The notes beneath the pieces are model-generated. The model did not search any database. It saw only the letters and a list, made by a program, of their open reading frames with translations, and was not told where the DNA came from. From NCBI GenBank assembly GCA_013339765.2, contig CM023454.1, positions 39,700,950-39,764,949 of the forward strand: a stretch of DNA of 64,000 nt, given 5' to 3'. The stretch comes from Haemaphysalis longicornis (Eukaryota; Arthropoda; Arachnida; Ixodida; Ixodidae). Shown here piece by piece: positions 33,930-44,754 of this stretch. Position 1 is the first letter of the stretch; every line of letters starts with the position of its first letter. The position numbers and the translations under genes were made by a program.

Positions 33930-35255
33930 AAACCACATAACTTTGTCGAAGCTGCCGTAATCGGCCACTTCACCGTTATTATAAGCTCAGAAAGCCAAGA
34001 AGAAGATATTGTAAAAGCGCGCCTATGGGGCACCTGAGTTAGCACGAATTCCAGACCCGGCTGCATCAGAAAAGAGCATATATATAGGATGTTGACCTCG
34101 GTTACACGATTTTATATCCTGCTAGTAAGCGCCGCTCCTGCTAGTAAGCACCGCGACGAAAGACTTGGTGACAGTTTCTCAAACTGCCGGTGTTCGCCGC
34201 TGAATACTTTGGTTTTATCTCCGAAAGCTGACAAATGTCGTAACAATGCACTCATTGCGCATCCGAGTTATCTAGCATTCCGGACACGGCTTCATCACCA
34301 GAGAACAAAGATGCCGTAAGTTGACCTGGTTTCACCCTTTCGCTTCCTCTTAATAAGAAGCAGCATATTACAGCCGCAAAATTAGAACGAGTGTAATTTT
34401 TTCGAACCTCTCCAATCTGCACTGCCTATTTAGGTTTTACCTCTGAACGGACAGAACTTGTCATTGTAGAAGCGTGACCATTTGGCCAGCGCGACCTCAA
34501 AAGTAGAGGGACCTAAGTTTGCGGGAATTCCGCATCACGCTTTTTTGCCAGAGAACAAAGATGCTCGAGTGTTTACCTCGGCTTCACACTATTGCCTCCT
34601 CCTAGTAGGCAGCTGCGTGTGCCCGCCTCGAAGAAAGACTCGTAGAAATTTCTTTACCCACCATATTCCGCTGCAGTATACTTAAGTTTTACTTCTGAAA
34701 GCAGACAAGCAGTTATTGTAGAAGCCGCCCATTTTGCTGCTCAGTTAGCGTCCTATCAGGCCATTCCGACCCTGAGTTAGAGGAAAGAGCCAGTTCTCGA
34801 CATGGCTCTGTAGCCGGAGAAGAGAGATACGGTATGTTAAGCTCAGTTTAACTTTTTGGCGTCATCCTAGGAAGCAGCCGCGTATGTCCTCGGCGAAAAA
34901 AAACCTCGTCGAATTTTTTCGTGGTGCCGTAATCCGCTACTGCACATTTACGGTTCGGTTGTTCAACCCATGAGCGGGTATTCCAGGCCCAGTTCCGTAA
35001 ACGTAGAAGAAAGCTGCAGTATGTTGACCTGGTCTGCATACTTTCCTCAGAACCTATTAGAAATCCGCGTTACCCCTCCGCGAGAAGACATCATCTCAGG
35101 CTCCGCATTTTGAAGTTGTGCCTCCGAAGCAGACAATCACTTATCGCAGATTGGAACCTATTGCGCACATCACTTAGCGGGCATTCCGGACACGCCTCCA
35201 TCTTTAAAGACCGAAGATGCGGTATGTTGACCCTGGTTTCACTCTTTCCCTTGCT
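33930..35255 (+). repeat. Diverged ~240 bp tandem array, right part
   Basis: Same block order as the left part: GCTGCCGTAATCGGCCACTTC near 33950, AACTGCCGGTGTTCGCCGCTG near 34180, TTGTAGAAGCGTGACCATTTGGCC near 34467, TTATTGTAGAAGCCGCCC near 34716 and CGCATTTTGAAGTTGTGCCTCC near 35105. It ends close to the start of the RTE LINE at 35290. Confidence 0.72.
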
Positions 35256-35289
35256 TTATTCCTGCCGCTGAGGGATTATTGACAAGGCT

Positions 35290-36153
35290 ATATGCCAGCG
35301 GCGTTACACAATGGTAATTACTGATCCAACAAGCTTAGCTTGCTATGTTCTACCCGTAACTCACGACGAAGTCGGTAAGGCGATTAACGTCATGAAAAGA
35401 AGGAAACCTGCAGGTGACGACAGCATAACAACAAACCTCTTAAAGAACGGTGGAGATGTAATACTAGAAAAGCTTACTACACTATTTTCACAATGCATAG
35501 GCACTTTAAAGGTACCCAAAGCCTGAATAAACGCCAACATTACAACATGTTACAAGAAGAGAGAGAAGGAGGAATTTAAGAACTACAGACACCATCAGAC
35601 TGCTGTCAGTATAATACAAGTTGTTAACCAAGGTAATATTCCACCACAAAACGACAGCCTAGACTTCAAACAACCAAGCGTACAGGCTTGATTTAGGAAA
35701 TGATGCTCTTCAATGGATCACATTCGTATTAATAACAAAGGAATAGAAAAATGAAAACAAGTACAATAAGATGGCTTTGATGACCCTTATGTACTAAGAA
35801 ACCACACTAATGGACGCCTTAAATGCCCAAAAAATAGAAGGCCTATGTAAGACTTTCTGATGACGAATGAAGAATTCACAGGCAAGATTACACATCCCAA
35901 ATAAAGCGATGCCTTTCTGAATAAAAAAGGCAGTACGACATGGAGATACTTGAAACGAAAATGGTTTCAGTAAGTCTGGATAGAGTATTAGGATTTGACT
36001 GCGAAAACTTTGGCTTACAGATGAACAGGCGAAAATCGAGTCATATGAGATATGTAGACGACATTGTCCGGATCAGTGAATGTGCCGAAGAACTCCAAAA
36101 AATATTAAACAACTTTTTTCAGAGCACATCACTGCGGGAATAAAGATGAATAT
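35290..36153 (+). mobile_element. RTE-type LINE, 5' piece
   Basis: The frame 35311-35526 reads LPVTHDEVGKAINVMKRRKP and NGGDVILEKLTTLFSQCIGT, the start of an RTE reverse transcriptase. After it the pattern decays (EEFKNYRHHQTAVSII near 35570, SSMDHIRI near 35710). Near 36035-36140 it returns as HMRYVDDIVRISECAEELQK and IKMN, with the Y-V-D-D box at 36052-36063. The coding pattern stops at the left LTR of a Gypsy element and resumes after its right LTR at 43342, so the LINE was the target of that insertion. Confidence 0.78.
36150..36153. repeat. 4 bp target-site duplication (left)
   Basis: ATAT directly before the 5' LTR; the same ATAT follows the 3' LTR at 43342-43345. Four bases is a usual size for Ty3/Gypsy integration. 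Because ATAT is common, the evidence rests mainly on LINE continuity across the two LTRs. Confidence 0.6.
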
Positions 36154-36580
36154 TGCCGCGAACCACGTACGCGTTTTTGTTTGTTTATTTATTGTTCGTT
36201 TTTACTACCCGGCCACGCCCGACTCTGTTATCTGTGTCGTGCGAAGCGTGTCTTGCATTTTCATTTTGTATGCCGCACAGGCTACCTCATACAGATAAGC
36301 AGACTGTTGCGTCTTAACCTCACTAGCCAATAATAATCTTCTCTGATCTACAATGTTCCGGATGTAAACCGACGGTTTCAGAAACACTCGCGCCGAAAGA
36401 TAAAAGCCTGCAGAGCAGAAGCCACGTCATTCCGATCGTCTACGCTCGCCCGCACACGTAACTTTGTTAACCGCTGCATCGCCACCCGTGTATTCTTCGA
36501 GTTGTTAGGGGAGCACAAGTTCGGGCAAATAAATGTGTTTTCCTTCAAGACAACTGCGCCGTCTCTGGCCTCGTGATATC
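36154..36580 (+). repeat. 5' LTR of Ty3/Gypsy element D
   Basis: This segment aligns along its whole length with 42918-43341. Both start TGCC(G/A)CGAACCA, contain CTTGCATT, TTCTTCTCTGATCT and an AATAAA (36528-36533 here), and end after the CTCTGGCCT stretch. On about 140 aligned bases I count roughly 85% identity, so insertion is old. A primer-site candidate follows directly. Confidence 0.88.
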
Positions 36581-36598
36581 TGGTGAGGTGCTGGGTAC
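36581..36598 (+). promoter_or_regulatory. Candidate primer binding site of element D
   Basis: TGGTGAGGTGCTGGGTAC begins at the LTR end with TGG, as expected for a complement of a tRNA 3' CCA. The matching place in the related element D2 reads TGGAGGAGACGCTCAGTAC. I cannot name the tRNA. Confidence 0.5.
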
Positions 36599-36727
36599 AT
36601 GCACCCTCAACCCTCATTAGGTCGTCAAGCAAGGTCGACTAGACCAGCGGCCGACTGCAAGGATTGCCGCCAGAGTCCGGCCCCCTGCCAGAAAGACCCA
36701 AGGCAAACGACTGCTGGAACCACCACC

Positions 36728-36895
36728 ATGGTGCAAGAACCAACGTCGCCAATCATGCTGCAGCAGCCCTAGGAACCCCCACTGAAGACCCGGAGAAATG
36801 GTTGGGGAAGCTGGAGCGCGTGCGGATCTTCAACACGTTGGACGATAAAGAAACATTCCGGCATGTTTTCTTTTACTTGGAGGATGCCTCTTGAA
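36728..36895 (+). pseudogene. gag N-terminal piece of element D
   Basis: ATG at 36728 in the context CACCATGG starts MVQEPTSP. A frameshift near 36770 moves the pattern to the frame that reads PTEDPEKWLGKLERVRIFN and FRHVFFYLEDAS, the usual start of the capsid region of this Gypsy family. It is cut off at about 36895 by the Penelope-like insertion, and the next residues resume near 38150. Confidence 0.78.
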
Positions 36896-37737
36896 CTTGA
36901 ACTAAAATTTATTACCCTCTAACGAATTCGTAGACACAAACCCGACGTTTCGAAGCCAGCTCGGCATCTTCTTCAGGGGTGACTGGGGCTACACTGCAGC
37001 TGCGTCTTATAGAATCACTTTTTCTGGCCTCCCATAAATCCCCTCGCTGCGGCACGCAATCCGTGTGTGTACACTGAAGGGAGAGTGCTAATTGAGCGAT
37101 TAACATTCCCAGGGGTGCGTTGGATATGCCACGATTCGAGGAATAGCCGCTTTCTCTAGTTCGTTTCCCTTTCGAGGATGCTGTTCCGGAAGTGTCAATT
37201 TTGTGCTCGGCCACTTCACAGTGTTCAGCGACTGCGCTGCGCAGTCTATTCTGTTTCCGGACGACGTTTTTGTGTTGCCTAGAGCTCTCCGGTAGGTTTT
37301 TGGTTTCACCAATGTACGAGGCGTTGCACCCCGCGCACGGAATGCGGTAAACGACATCGGAAGCTTTCTCTATAGTCGGCTGGTCTTTGGGGCTGGGGAT
37401 GACGCGGCGTATAGTTGTCGAAGGCTTGTGGGCGATACGCACTCCTACTCCTCTAAAAACGCGGGCCAAGGCATCGCTCGTACCAGGTATATACGGCACC
37501 GGCACGCTCTTCACTGGTCTGACGGTTGATGTCCTTGGAGAGTTAGTCACCCTCTTCTTCTCTTTGCGGCGGGTTACGGAGTAAATGAACTTTTTCGGGT
37601 AGCCGTTTTTCTGGAGGTCCTCAAATACACAGCCTAATTCTTTCTTAAGTTCGGATTCTGACGAGCAAATTGCATCGGCTCTGTTAAATAAAGAGGACAC
37701 AACAGATCCTTTGTGGTTAGCGGGGTGGGGCGTAATA
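36896..37737 (-). mobile_element. Penelope-like element 3' part, minus copy
   Basis: A 296-codon open frame (36912-37802) on the minus strand reads TPHPANHKGSVVSSLFNRAD, ELGCVFEDLQKNGYPKKFIY (linker after the reverse transcriptase) and then VVYRIPCAGCNASYIGETKN with RQHKN and SAVAEHCEVAEHKID, the GIY-YIG type endonuclease region found at the C-terminus of Penelope-like elements. After HKID a frameshift makes the final residues unlike the plus copy. The reverse transcriptase itself is absent. The first residues of this frame belong to the opposite strand of the plus copy, not to the element. Confidence 0.88.
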
Positions 37738-38120
37738 ACCACGTCCGGAAACATAATAGAGTACGCAGCGCAGTCGCCGAACACTGTGAAGTGGCCGACC
37801 ACAAAATAGATTTCTCCGGAATGGCCATCCTCGAAAGGGAAACTAACTGGAGGAAGCGTCTATTCCTCGAATCGTGGAATATCCAACGCACACCTGTGAA
37901 TGTTAATCACTCGGTTAGCACTTTCCCGTCAGTGTACACACACGGATTGCGTGCCGCAGCAAGGGGCTTTGTGCGAGGCCAGAAAAAGTTAGACTATAAG
38001 ACGCAGCTGCAGCGTGGCCCAAGTCACCCCAGAAGAACAAGCCGAGCTGCCTTCGAAACGTCGGGTTTTTGTCTATGTATTGGTTGGAGCATAATTAAAT
38101 CTCAGTTCAATATCTTCCTA
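37738..38120 (+). mobile_element. Penelope-like element 3' end, plus copy
   Basis: From about 37738 the forward frame reads NHVRKHNRVRSAVAEHCEVA, ILERETNWRKRLFLESWNIQ and SVSTFPSVYTHGLRAAARG, the end of the GIY-YIG domain and the C-terminal tail of a Penelope-like element. It is the inverted counterpart of 36896-37268; arms of about 370 bases face outward, separated by about 470 bases found only in the minus copy. Both 3' ends (AATTTTAGTTCAAG type) point away from each other. Confidence 0.85.
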
Positions 38121-38530
38121 ACTAGACAGAAGTCGGTCTAAATGTTCACCTTCAAATCTGGAACTTGGTTAGAGAACCACGAGAGCGCCTTGACCGACAA
38201 GATGCAAATCAAATGCGAGTTTCTTAAGACCTTCACGACCGCATGGGAAAAGAAACAGCTGTGATTTTACTGGAAACTCAAAACGCAACACCCAAACAAA
38301 AGCAGTCGTATTATTGTTGAGGAAATGAAGCGACTATTTCGTCGCGCGGACCCCGATAAGATGGAAGAAAAGAAATCGAGGTTTCAGATGGGAGGAGTAA
38401 AGCAAGATCGTTTTGCTTGACTTGTCTGTCTGCATCTCCCCAAAATCGGTAGCCGAATTTGGCGGCCGCCATGTAGAAGACGCTGGTAATTCGCAAGAGG
38501 CAGTACTATTGTCCCATCAAAGAGCTAGTT
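38121..38530 (+). pseudogene. gag middle piece of element D
   Basis: After the Penelope pair, gag resumes: GTWLENHESALTDKMQIKCE, FLKTFTTAWEKKQL then a stop, and IIVEEMKRLFRRADPDKMEE and RFQMGGVKQDRFA then a stop. This is the capsid C-terminal half of the family. The join to LEDAS at 36890 is close to exact, with only a few unmatched bases at the right side. Confidence 0.75.
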
Positions 38531-39153
38531 GCGGACACGATCGATGCCGGGGCTGTTAGCTCTGACACACTACGTGAGACAATCCGCGCTGTCGTCAGGT
38601 AAGAACTGCGGAAACTCTTCTAACAACGCCGCAATCCCTAGTCACCTCTATGAGCGACGTGATCCTGAAAGAAATTCAACCCGCTTTGGGGACTTCTACG
38701 CCTTCCGAACTACCACGTAAGCCTCAAACTATGACCTCCTCCGCACCTGTTCGACGACCCCGCCCATCTTTAACCCGTCCTCAAGACATCCCACACTACC
38801 ACTGTCCACTATCACCCGCCCGTCCCGCTGTAGGCCAAAACCAGCCGCCGAGTAAGACGAACGTATGGGGAACCGCCGATAATCGTCCGCTGTGCTACCA
38901 ATTCGGAGAGACCGATCAAATCTATATTCGCTGCGCGTACAGGACACTCGGACTGCGTGGTTTCTTTGTAGACGCCCCACGCCCCCGACCCGGCCAGCGC
39001 CCTACTGAGATCGACGAATACCTGTCCGACACCAACCGAGGACCAGCCCGCTTCAACCGATCGCTGTTGCCCTCCCCATTCCAGTCGCCGAACTGCCGTA
39101 GCAATGCTGATTTCGCATGTGGAGCGTCCCCCAGCCCACGCGGGGTTAACTAA
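38531..39153 (+). pseudogene. gag C-terminal / nucleocapsid piece of element D
   Basis: Frames 38529-38720 and 38650-39153 read DTLRETIRAVV, MSDVILKEIQPALG, a proline- and arginine-rich stretch, and NRPLCYQFGETDQIYIRC, which is a decayed CCHC zinc knuckle: the second Cys is Phe and the His is Gln. Then RGFFVDAPRPRPGQRPTEID closes the domain. A knuckle of this type binds element RNA; here metal binding should be lost. The related element D2 keeps an intact knuckle. Confidence 0.8.
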
Positions 39154-39450
39154 AAGCAGAAATTTGTGGAGGTAAAGTTGCACGACCACGGAAAAATAAA
39201 AACCCTCCAACGTCTCAACGACTCGCGGAAGACGCTTTTCCCGAGATGCCCTCAGCCCGATGACCCGATCTAACCCGGACGTGTCTCTCGAACACGACGA
39301 CAACCACACGGCGCTACCCATACCCGACTTGTCTGAACCTTCCGCAGAGAAGACGACGACCACGACGCACAGTTCCAAACGGTGAACTTCCACAAGCCGA
39401 GATACGACGCCACGACGCACCCGGAACTCGTAGAAAACAGCGTTCGATGT
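39154..39450 (+). other. gag-protease interval of element D
   Basis: A shifted stretch with the composition of the linker between nucleocapsid and protease; no domain is recognisable. Confidence 0.35.
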
Positions 39451-40027
39451 TTAACTGTCCATCGACGTCTTTGAAGTTGTCGCCCTCATACACACAGGAG
39501 TCGACTACTCAGTCATGAGCGGACCATTTGCGTCTAAGCTGAAGAAAGTTATGACCAGATGAGAGGATCCGCACAAACGCACAGTAGGAGGCCACCTCAT
39601 CACGCCAAGTAGAACGTGCACATCGCGCGTCACCATAGACGGCTCAACGTACCCTGCGGCGATCGTCATTTTGCCTAACTTCTCCCGTGATGTTATTCCC
39701 GGAATGAACTTTTTGACAGACAACGGTGCAATAATTGGTGTACAGGCCAAGTCTATAACATTTTCCTCCGATCACTGCATGACGCCGGAACCTAACCCCG
39801 ATAACCGTGATGCAGTATGTATCGCCGACGATCATGTCACCCTGCCACCCAGGACAAGCTTGATGATCCGCGTATACTGTGAAGATGCGGTTCCTGATGT
39901 CGACGCTACCGTAGAGAACGACCAAAGGTTGCTCCTCGACCACGGTGTCTCCGTCGCAAGAGGCATTGCGCCCTTTAAGCAACGCGAATCCAAAGTTTTG
40001 GTCACTAATTTCAGCGAGGAACACTAG
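39451..40027 (+). pseudogene. Protease of element D
   Basis: The pattern VVALIHTGVDYSVMSGPFAS shows the retropepsin active site, but the catalytic Asp of Asp-Thr-Gly is His (39491-39493). GGHLITPSRTCTSRVTIDGS follows, then in the 118-codon frame 39671-40027 FSRDVIPGMNFLTDNGAIIG, the second half of the domain, and a linker region. A stop lies near 39560. The protease cannot be active. Confidence 0.8.
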
Positions 40028-41136
40028 CATTGAAACAGGGGCGCTGCAATTGCGTTTCTCGAAGAAACGAAAGAAGCAAGTGGCGTGATCGCGGGGCCGA
40101 CTCTGAACGTGCACCCGAAAATACCTTCAAGCTTCCGACTTACTTTTACGGGAATCCGGCGTTACCGCACCAAAAACGGTAGAAAATATTGGACTTGCTG
40201 CGTCGATACAGCAAGTGTTTTTCGTCGAACTCAAAACTACGTCAGTCACCTCTAGCGAAGCAGCGAAAATAACGGAAGATGGAGCGCGAAATACCGGACA
40301 GTTACCGTAGCGCGTCTCTTCACACGCGCGCGAAGCCATCCGGACCCAAGTCGACGACATGCTCAACGACGACATTAAACAGCAATCAAAAAGCCCCTGG
40401 GCTGCGCCGGTTCTACTGGTGAAGAAAAATCGGCACATTAAGGTTTTGCTTTGACTACCAGCGACTGAACAAAATCACCAAAAAGGACGTGTACACCATG
40501 CCACGAATCGACGATGTCCTAGACCACCTCTGCCATTCGAAGTACTTCTCATCGATGGATCTGAAGACCAGCTACTGGCAAATTGAGGTGGACAAAAGAG
40601 ACCTAGAGAAGACCGCATTTATAACCCCGGACGGCCTATACGAGTTCAAATTGATGCCTTTTGGGCTTTGCGCGGCGCAAGCAACGTTTCAAAAAGGCAT
40701 GGACACTGTGCTAGCTGGCCTGAAGTGGCACACCTGTCTCGTATACCTCGACGACGTTGTGGGATTCGCCCGAACTTTCGACGAACATCTTGTAATGTTG
40801 GAGTCTGTACTCGAGGCCATTCGTATGTCGGGGTTAACGCTGAGGCATGAAAAGGGCCGTTTCGCGTACAAGGAGATCAATTTTCTGAGCCTCGTCGTCA
40901 ACGCCGCGGGAGTCCTACCTGACCCGGCAAAATCTTCTGCCATTGCCAACTTCCCAAAGACGAAAGACGAGAGGGATGTGCGAAGATTTCTCGGATTGCG
41001 CCCATGCTACCGCAGCTTCGTCGCAAACTTCGCACGCATTGCAGAGCCACTCACGCGCTTGACGATAGATAGCACCAATTTCAGCTGGGAAAACGTCCAA
41101 GAAAAAGCATTCTGCGAGCTGCAACAATGCCTTTAA
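40028..41136 (+). pseudogene. Reverse transcriptase of element D
   Basis: The first part is broken (VDDMLNDDIKQQSKSPWAAP, LVKKNRHIK near 40355-40440). The 215-codon frame 40489-41136 is intact and reads YTMPRIDDVLDHLCHSKYFS, MDLKTSYWQIEVDKRDLEKT (catalytic Asp at 40558-40560), GLYEFKLMPFGLCAAQATFQ, LVYLDDVVGFARTFDEHL with Y-L-D-D at 40744-40755, and the thumb VRRFLGLRPCYRSFVANFAR. This palm is the best preserved reverse transcriptase in the window, although the whole polyprotein is not open. Confidence 0.9.
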
Positions 41137-41560
41137 AGCCCGCCCGTGCTCGCGCATTTCGAAGAAAACGCCGAAACGGAAATGCACACGGACGCCAGTG
41201 ATATAGGCATGGGTGCTGTCCTCGTCCGAAAGCAAAGTGGGTGCGAAAAATATTCGCCTATGCTAGCCGTGGTCCTTCCAAGGAAGAAAACACTACTCAG
41301 CCTCTGACAAAGAATGCCTTGTGAATACATGGGCAATTTAGATATTCCACCCGTACGTGTATGAAAAACCCTTCAAGGTTGTGACATACCACAATGGGCT
41401 GTGTTGGTTCGCCAATTTGAAGGACCCCTGTCGCCGTCTTTGGCGGTGGAGCTTGCGCCTGGAAGTGGTCGACGTTAAAATAGTCTATAAATCCGTCAGG
41501 AAACACTCCGACACCGACTGCGTGTCCCGCCCTCCCATCGACCCACCAGGACAAGACTCT
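41137..41560 (+). pseudogene. RNase H of element D
   Basis: VLAHFEENAETEMHTDASDI and GMGAVLVRKQSG give the first catalytic Asp region of RNase H, then a frameshift and stop near 41300. From 41357 NGLCWFANLKDPCRRLWRWS, LRLEVVDVKIVYKSVRKHSD and TDCVSRPPIDPP complete the domain. The C-terminal ADALSR-type box reads TDCVSR. Confidence 0.85.
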
Positions 41561-42752
41561 GATGAAGACAGCGCGTTCTTCGCAGTCATGACGGAGAGCG
41601 ACCTAGCCGACCAGCAGCGTGCCGACCCACAATTACGCGTCATAATCGACTACCTCGAAGGATGCAACGTAGCCTTGCCATGGTCCTACAAACGCAACTT
41701 ACGAGCATTCTGCCAAAAAAACTCCGTACATGTGAAGAATAATTTCAGCCCCGGAACCAGAACGAATTATCTTCCTGTTATCCTAGCCGACCTTCGCGAC
41801 GAAAGTTTGCAAGCGTCCCATGACGACCGTTCCTCCGGACATCTTGACCCAGCGCGCACAATCGCAAAAATCAAGGCGAAGTACTACTGGCCCCGCCTTA
41901 CATCCGACTGCCGTGACTTACAGCGATGAAAAACGCCACCGAAGAGACCCGCCGGACTTCTGCAGCTGGTTGTTGTCTCTTCCAACAGATTGGAACGGAC
42001 CTTCTGGTCCCGTTGCCTACATTCCGATCCGAGAACAAGTGGATTGTCATGGCGAGAGACAACATGACGCGCTACCCAGAGACCGCCGCTCTGCTTAGGG
42101 GGAATGCATAGCAAGTCGCAAAGCTCTTCATTAGCCAAGTTGTGCTGTGACATGGAGCCCCGGAAGTCCTATTCGCGGACTGCTGAACGGCCTTTACTGC
42201 GGAGCTGATGCAAGCAATATTACGCTACTACAACACGGATCACAGAAGAATGACGGCGTACCACCCCCAAACGAACGGACTAACGCAACGTCTGAACAAT
42301 ACAATCTCAGATATGCTGTCAATGTAAGTTGACGTTCAACATAAGAATTGCGACGAAGTGCTCCCTTTGCGTACAACACGGCTTGCGTAAAACACGGGTA
42401 CCCAGGGGAATAGGCCGATGACGCCGTTCGAGCTTGTCTACAGAAGACGGAAAACCACGAAGCTTGACGCGATGCTTCTGCATGTAGAAGACGACGACCT
42501 CAACCCCGACGTTCAAGGATACCTTGAGCATGCGGAAGAGGCCCGCCACATCGCTGGAGTTCGTACAATGGAACAGACGCTCGTAGATGCCAGGCGCTAC
42601 AACCTGAGACGCCGAGACGCCGAGGGCCAGCCTGGCATCATGTTTGGGTTTGGATTCCCATCCAACGACGCGGACTCAGTGAGAAGCTTCTGCGACGGTA
42701 TTTCGGACCCTACCAGATTGTCTGACGCGTCGGCAAACTTACCTACTAGGTG
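41561..42752 (+). pseudogene. Integrase of element D
   Basis: The frame 41357-41929 continues into the zinc-binding domain (HDDRSSGHLDPARTIAKIKA, KYYWPRL), but its Cys pair is replaced. 41926-42111 gives IGTDLLVPLPTFRSENKWIV (first catalytic Asp). The second region reads APEVLFADC after a shift, and the third reads AYHPQTNGLTQRLN, where the catalytic Glu is Gln. 42418-42753 gives MTPFELVYRRRKTTKLDAML, EHAEEARHIAGVRT and RRYNLRRRDAEGQPG, the C-terminal region. Several stops; integrase inactive. Confidence 0.85.
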
Positions 42753-42901
42753 ATTCTCTATGGTTATTGCAAAACATCATGACGACGCATGCGGCCCTAA
42801 GTCATCAAGGGGTTCGCTTCAAACCTTACTATGCACTATGAGGGACAGTTTTCTGTTTTTTCAAACTGTCTTTTGTTTTAGCATCGGGTCTATGCACTCT
42901 T
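42753..42901 (+). other. 3' non-coding tail of element D
   Basis: Stretch between the last integrase pattern and the polypurine tract. GGTTCGCTTCAAACCTTACTA near 42820 may be a remnant of the last residues (VRFKPYY). Confidence 0.45.
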
Positions 42902-42917
42902 AGAGGAGGGAGGGTAA
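42902..42917 (+). promoter_or_regulatory. Polypurine tract of element D
   Basis: AGAGGAGGGAGGGTAA directly precedes the 3' LTR, the position and composition of the plus-strand primer site. Confidence 0.85.
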
Positions 42918-43341
42918 TGCCACGAACCATGTACGTGCTTGGTTGTTCATTTATTGCTTATTTTTACTGCTTCGCCACTCCCGGCTTTGTTATAGGTGTC
43001 AAGCTTAGCACGTCTTGCATTCTTTATTTTTCTAACACACAGGCTATCTCATTCAAAGAAGCAGACTGTTGCGTCATAACGTCACTAGACCAGAATATTC
43101 TTCTCTGATCTCCAATGTTCTGGATGTAAATCGACGGTTCCAGAAACACTCGCTCCGGAAGATAAATGCCAGCAGAGCGGACGCCACGGTATTCCGATTG
43201 TCGATGCTCGCCAGCACACGTCACTTTGTTGACTGCCGCTTCGCCTAATGTGTACTCTTTAAGTTGTTAGCGGAGCACAAGTTCGCTCCAATAAACGTGT
43301 TTTCTTTTCAAAACAGCTGCGCCGCCTCTGGCCTAGATACA
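42918..43341 (+). repeat. 3' LTR of Ty3/Gypsy element D
   Basis: Starts TGCCACGAACCATGTACGTG and ends TACA, giving TG...CA ends. AATAAA lies at 43290-43295. It aligns with the 5' LTR (36154-36580) and is preceded by the polypurine tract. ATAT and then the continuing RTE LINE follow. Confidence 0.9.
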
Positions 43342-43990
43342 ATATGAATAAAGCTTAAAGCCAAAAAACACACAGGCTGAACGCGTGGATTTCAGCATAA
43401 GCGACAAAATACGAGGACAAAGAAAAGAATATAACTACATTGGCAAGATGGTCGATCCCGGACACGAGAAAAAAATTCCGCGCAAAATAGAAATGGGTGG
43501 GGATGCATTTGATTAGCCCTCGCTACTTATGTAAACTGAGCTACCTCTATTCCTAAAAGATAGATTTTCGAACAATGCATTCTGCCAGTGATGACATACG
43601 GCGTGGAAACTTGGTGCCTGACTAGATAACTTGAAAGCAAAATTACGTGCGGCCAGAACGTGCAATGGAGACAAGATTGTTAGGAGTAACACTTAAGGAG
43701 AAAGAGATTGAGCTACCTGGATTAGAGAGCAAACTCGAATAGAAGATATCATTATTCAAGTTAAAAGAAATTTACCATGTACTTACACCAGGTGGACCGC
43801 AAGGCAACAAAATGAATACCGCGAGACAGGACTATACAAAAGGGAAGACAATCACTCGATGGGGAGACAAAATATGAAACTTCAAAGGCAAAGAATGGAC
43901 GCGGGCAGGGTCGTACGGAGGTGCGGCGAGGTCAATGCGAAAGACCTTTGTCTCGCACTGGACCTAAGTTTGCTGTTGTTCATGATGACA
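43342..43990 (+). mobile_element. RTE-type LINE, 3' piece
   Basis: Decayed frames read YNYIGKMVDPGHEKKI, KIEMGGDAF, MTYGVETWCLT and PLSRTGPKF, the C-terminal region of an RTE LINE, the same region as in the intact frame at 14946-14314. It ends around 43990 with an AT-rich TGATGA-like tail. It continues the LINE at 35290-36153 across element D. Confidence 0.75.
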
Positions 43991-44754
43991 GTTATGATAT
44001 TGATAGATAATATTGAACTCGTCTGGGTATAATGCAAGTAAAATTGAGCCAAAATAAGTATTACGCTTCCTGTGCCTTGTTTAATTTATATATTATAATA
44101 TATAACACTCCGATCTCAACAGATAATGTGCAGCCAGCTGTTTAATTCATTTGAATATCTAAAGCAAAGCGAGAGTTGCTGTAGTGATCACCTATGGCAC
44201 TTCGTACACGTTCCGTTCTTCTAACCCATAAAACAAGGTTTTATAATAATTTCTGGTGAACGAGTCTCGCTGACTGGCGTCTAGGGCGACACGTCAATTA
44301 GAATTGATATTGATCGCAATATTCATTTTGTAAATCCGCAAAGCCGTGTTTTTAAGTGCAGTCCTGACGCTTTACCATTTGTTTATAAAGCCCACAGTAT
44401 TGTCGTTTAATTATTGATCTGCGTTCATTTCCCCACTCAAATCAGAGCCATTATAAAATTCTAATAACAAGCGTCTGAATAAATTTATATAATTTTCAAT
44501 TGCTTAACAGTTCGCAATATGTTTTCAGGGCACAAAGCAGTATATTTACCGGACATTTGACTCAAAACGTTTTGTGAACCTTTTCTGGAGACTTTTACGA
44601 AGTGATTGGATCAATATACGTAAAACGTGTTACGAAAGCGGCATTCGACTTTATTTGAAAAACGGCCGGACATAATGCCAAATCAATCGTAAAACTGGGA
44701 TTTATTCTTAGCCCCGGTAGTTTTATTGAGGTTTTTGGTGAGTCATAGCCGGAA
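43991..44754. other. AT-rich sequence without recognised feature
   Basis: No coding pattern or repeat family recognised between the end of the RTE LINE and the LTR of element D2. Confidence 0.5.

Noticed and set aside
29810..35255. Repeated blocks that might suggest a CRISPR-like array
   Set aside because: Units are ~240 bp, diverged throughout, without short identical repeats and unique spacers, and the window is eukaryotic in character.
38812..39420. 202-codon minus-strand frame opposite gag of element D
   Set aside because: It is the shadow of the proline- and arginine-rich gag end on the plus strand; no independent motif.
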